Assembly: GCA_029241985.1 (NCBI GenBank)
Contig: JAQWUU010000004.1
Span: forward strand, 1-64,000
Source: Aquiluna sp.
Lineage (GTDB): Bacteria > Actinomycetota > Actinomycetes > Actinomycetales > Microbacteriaceae
Reading direction: 5' to 3'
DNA: 64,000 bases
Shown here: positions 61,271 to 64,000 of the stretch, in pieces
Layout: each line of letters begins with the position of its first letter
How positions within the stretch are numbered: position 1 is the first letter of the stretch
Made by a program: the position numbers and the translations under genes
The notes under the pieces: model-generated
Seen by the model: the letters and a program-made list of their open reading frames with translations, nothing else
Told to the model about the DNA's origin: nothing
Databases searched by the model: none

Positions 61271-64000
61271 TTGTCTGAAGCACAAGCAACGCCCCAGCGA
61301 AGAGTTTCGCCGCTGTCGATAGCTTTTGGAATCTTGGGTGTGATCGTTTTTGCACTACTAAGCGCCGCTGGAATCTACACAGACTGGCTATGGTTCAGGC
61401 AGCTCGACTTTGAGGTTGTTTTCTTCACACAAATTATTGGTCAAGTAATTGCTTTTCTAATTGGATTCACGATCATGACAGTCTTGGTCGCAATTGGGCT
61501 CACGTTAGCTTGGCGAACTAGACCTGTTTATCTGAAGATGCCAGAAGAGTCCCCTTTTCAGGCCTACCAGCAACTCCTCGAGGGTCTCCGCAAGGTCATC
61601 ATGCTGGGAGTACCCGCGCTTCTAGGTATCTTCGGGGGTCTAATTGCGGCAAGAGAGTGGCAAACCGCAGCACTCTGGCTCAACGGAGGGGACTTCGGTA
61701 TAACCGACCCTCAATTCGGTATGGATGTCGGGTTCTTCGTTTTCCAGCTCCCTTTCTATTCGTTCATCGTCGGCTTTATTTCCGGCGGCATGTTCCTGGC
61801 CGCCCTGATTAACGCCGGTGTGCACCTGATCTACGGCGGTATTCGTTTTACTGGTAGAGCTGTTCAGGTATCGAAACCAGCCAGAGTTCAGCTAGCTATT
61901 TTGATTGCTTTCTACATGGTGCTGCAGGGCCTCAGCCTGTGGCTGGACCAGTACGCAACTGCAACAAGCACCGGAGGCCTTTTCACTGGAGTCACTTACA
62001 CTGACGCCAACGCGGTCATTCCAGGACTTCAGATTCTTGCTTTGATTTCAGCCGCAGTTGCGGTTGCATTTATTGTCACCGCAGTAATTGGTAGGTGGCG
62101 AGTTTCGATTATCGCAACCGCTCTAATGGTCGCCAGCTCATTGGTTCTGGGAGGGTTATTCCCCTGGGTCGTTCAGACCTTCCAGGTTGTTCCTAACGAG
62201 CGAACTTTAGAAGGTCCGTTTCTGCAGAAGAACATCGATGCAACTCGTATTGCCTACGGCTTGGACAAGGTCAACGTTGTGGACTACAACGCAAGCGTCG
62301 TGGCTGAGCCGGGAGCACTGAGAAACGACGCAAAGACCACAGCTTCTATTCGAATTATTGACCCTGCGCTAGTTTCAGACGCTTTTAGGCAGCTTGAGCA
62401 GTATCGCCAGTACTACAGCTTCCCAAACCGCTTGCATGTCGGTCGGTACGAGGTTGATGGCCAGACTCAAGACACTGTGATCGCAGTACGTGAGTTGAAT
62501 CAGGCAGGGCTGGGTGATTCGCAGTCTTGGTACAACTCGACGATTGTTTATACACACGGTTTTGGACTTGTAGCCGCCTATGGAAACAAGAGAGACAGCG
62601 ACGGTAAGCCGCAGTTCTTCCAGTCTGGAATTCCTTCGGTTGGTCAGCTGGGTGATTTTGAGCCAAGAATTTACTTTGGTGCAAACTCTCCTGATTATTC
62701 GATCGTTGGAGCCCCATCTGGGTCAGACCCCTTGGAATTTGACTTCCCGGCTGGCGATGATGGCGAGCGAGAAACCTACACGACTTTCGATGGCAGCGGC
62801 GGCCCCCTGGTCGGCAATATCTTCACTCGAATTGCATACGCTTTGAGATTCCAGAGCGAACAGATTTTGCTTTCCGACGCCATCAATGCGGACTCGCAAA
62901 TTCTCTACAACAGATCACCGGCGGAGCGTATCGCAGAGGTTGCCCCGTATCTGACAGTGGACTCTGAAATTTATCCAGCTGTCGTGGACGGAAGAATCAA
63001 GTGGATTGTTGACGGCTACACAACAACAACGCAGTATCCATACTCAAATGTTGAAGCATTTAACATTGCCATCTTGGATACCTCGTCCGAGACCTTCAAC
63101 CGGGACACTACTGACGTGAACTACATCCGTAACTCGGTAAAGGCAACTGTTGACGCGTATGACGGGTCAGTTGACCTTTACCAGTGGGATGATCAGGACC
63201 CAATTTTGCAGGCCTGGATGCAGCTCTACCCAGACACTGTTCAGCCTCGCTCTGCGATGTCTGGCGAGCTAATGTCTCACATTAGGTACCCATCCGATTT
63301 GTTCAAGATTCAGCGTTCAGTACTTGGTAACTACCACGTGACTGAAGCCGGAGCCTTCTACTCTCAGCAGGATGCTTGGATGACACCGAATGACCCTGTT
63401 GAAGGAACCGGGCTGGGAGCGCTTCAGCCTCCTTACTATTTGACGATGCAGGCACCGGGTGATGCTGACAGCGCGTTCTCGATTTACTCGACTTTCATCC
63501 CGCAATCCACAGGAGAGAGCAGTAGAAACGTTCTTACCGGTTACTTGATTGCCAACGCTGATGCTGGTCGCGAAGCCGGAGCCGTCAGCGAGGACTACGG
63601 CAAGCTCACTCTGCTGAACCTGCCGCGAGAAACAGTGGTTCCAGGCCCAGGACAGGTCCAGAATAATTTCAATGCTGACAGCAACGTTTCTTCGTTGCTG
63701 AACATTTTGCGACAGGGGTCGACACGAGTTCTAAACGGAAACTTGTTGACACTTCCAGTTGCCGGTGGCCTGCTCTATGTCCAGCCCGTCTACATCGAAT
63801 CAACCGGTGAAACCAGCTACCCACTGTTGCAAAAAGTGCTGGTTGCGTTCGGTGACCAGATCGCTTTCGAAGACACCTTGGATCTCGCCCTAGACGCACT
63901 CTTTGGTGGAGATTCAGGAGTTCCGTCCCAGGAGGAGACTGAAGCCGGGGGAGATGCTGTAGTTGAAGCTCCTGCAACTGATTCAGGTAACGCTGCTCTG
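61271..64000 (+). CDS. UPF0182 family membrane protein, truncated by window end
   Basis: Open frame from TTG 61271 (GGAGAT SD) to window end; TDWLWFRQLDFEVVFFTQI; not in ORF track because it has no stop in the window. Confidence 0.88.
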   Translation, partial: MSEAQATPQRRVSPLSIAFGILGVIVFALLSAAGIYTDWLWFRQLDFEVVFFTQIIGQVIAFLIGFTIMTVLVAIGLTLAWRTRPVYLKMPEESPFQAYQQLLEGLRKVIMLGVPALLGIFGGLIAAREWQTAALWLNGGDFGITDPQFGMDVGFFVFQLPFYSFIVGFISGGMFLAALINAGVHLIYGGIRFTGRAVQVSKPARVQLAILIAFYMVLQGLSLWLDQYATATSTGGLFTGVTYTDANAVIPGLQILALISAAVAVAFIVTAVIGRWRVSIIATALMVASSLVLGGLFPWVVQTFQVVPNERTLEGPFLQKNIDATRIAYGLDKVNVVDYNASVVAEPGALRNDAKTTASIRIIDPALVSDAFRQLEQYRQYYSFPNRLHVGRYEVDGQTQDTVIAVRELNQAGLGDSQSWYNSTIVYTHGFGLVAAYGNKRDSDGKPQFFQSGIPSVGQLGDFEPRIYFGANSPDYSIVGAPSGSDPLEFDFPAGDDGERETYTTFDGSGGPLVGNIFTRIAYALRFQSEQILLSDAINADSQILYNRSPAERIAEVAPYLTVDSEIYPAVVDGRIKWIVDGYTTTTQYPYSNVEAFNIAILDTSSETFNRDTTDVNYIRNSVKATVDAYDGSVDLYQWDDQDPILQAWMQLYPDTVQPRSAMSGELMSHIRYPSDLFKIQRSVLGNYHVTEAGAFYSQQDAWMTPNDPVEGTGLGALQPPYYLTMQAPGDADSAFSIYSTFIPQSTGESSRNVLTGYLIANADAGREAGAVSEDYGKLTLLNLPRETVVPGPGQVQNNFNADSNVSSLLNILRQGSTRVLNGNLLTLPVAGGLLYVQPVYIESTGETSYPLLQKVLVAFGDQIAFEDTLDLALDALFGGDSGVPSQEETEAGGDAVVEAPATDSGNAAL

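Overview
The window is a dense, almost fully coding actinobacterial chromosome segment. Gene content and order suggest a streamlined Microbacteriaceae-like genome, possibly freshwater (inference). There are no IS elements, phage genes, CRISPR arrays or rRNA genes. Contents in order: tRNA-Lys; a heliorhodopsin (E107 counterion and K242 retinal lysine both present); transporters and Bcp peroxiredoxin; a translationally coupled C50-type carotenoid operon crtB-crtI-crtYe-crtYf-crtEb; ilvD-ilvB-ilvN-ilvC; serA; a persulfide/rhodanese module with a CstR-like repressor and a palindromic operator in the promoter spacer; leuB-ilvE-FAH-gltX; tRNA-Gln; tRNA-Glu; leuC-leuD-murA-plsC-gpsA-ddl; thiL; dapD/dapE; tatB-Mrp-DUF1003-MgtE_N block; pepP/PHP; an RhlE-DUF3107-AdnA-AdnB-UvrD2-ThiF-like-DUF2342-PDZ/Lon-UPF0182 block that follows mycobacterial gene order with several genes missing. 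Main findings: (1) the heliorhodopsin about 5 kb from a carotenoid operon; (2) an in-frame UGA, followed by C, that splits a 4-TM membrane protein just before its last helix; (3) an intrinsic-terminator-like hairpin after tRNA-Gln that covers the ribosome-binding site and AUG of the next gene; (4) a repeated TANNNT-N6/7-start codon arrangement (15 strict cases), implying many leaderless mRNAs, including four divergent gene pairs separated by only 17-39 bp; (5) the CstR-like operator/promoter. All calls come from reading the sequence; no searches were run.
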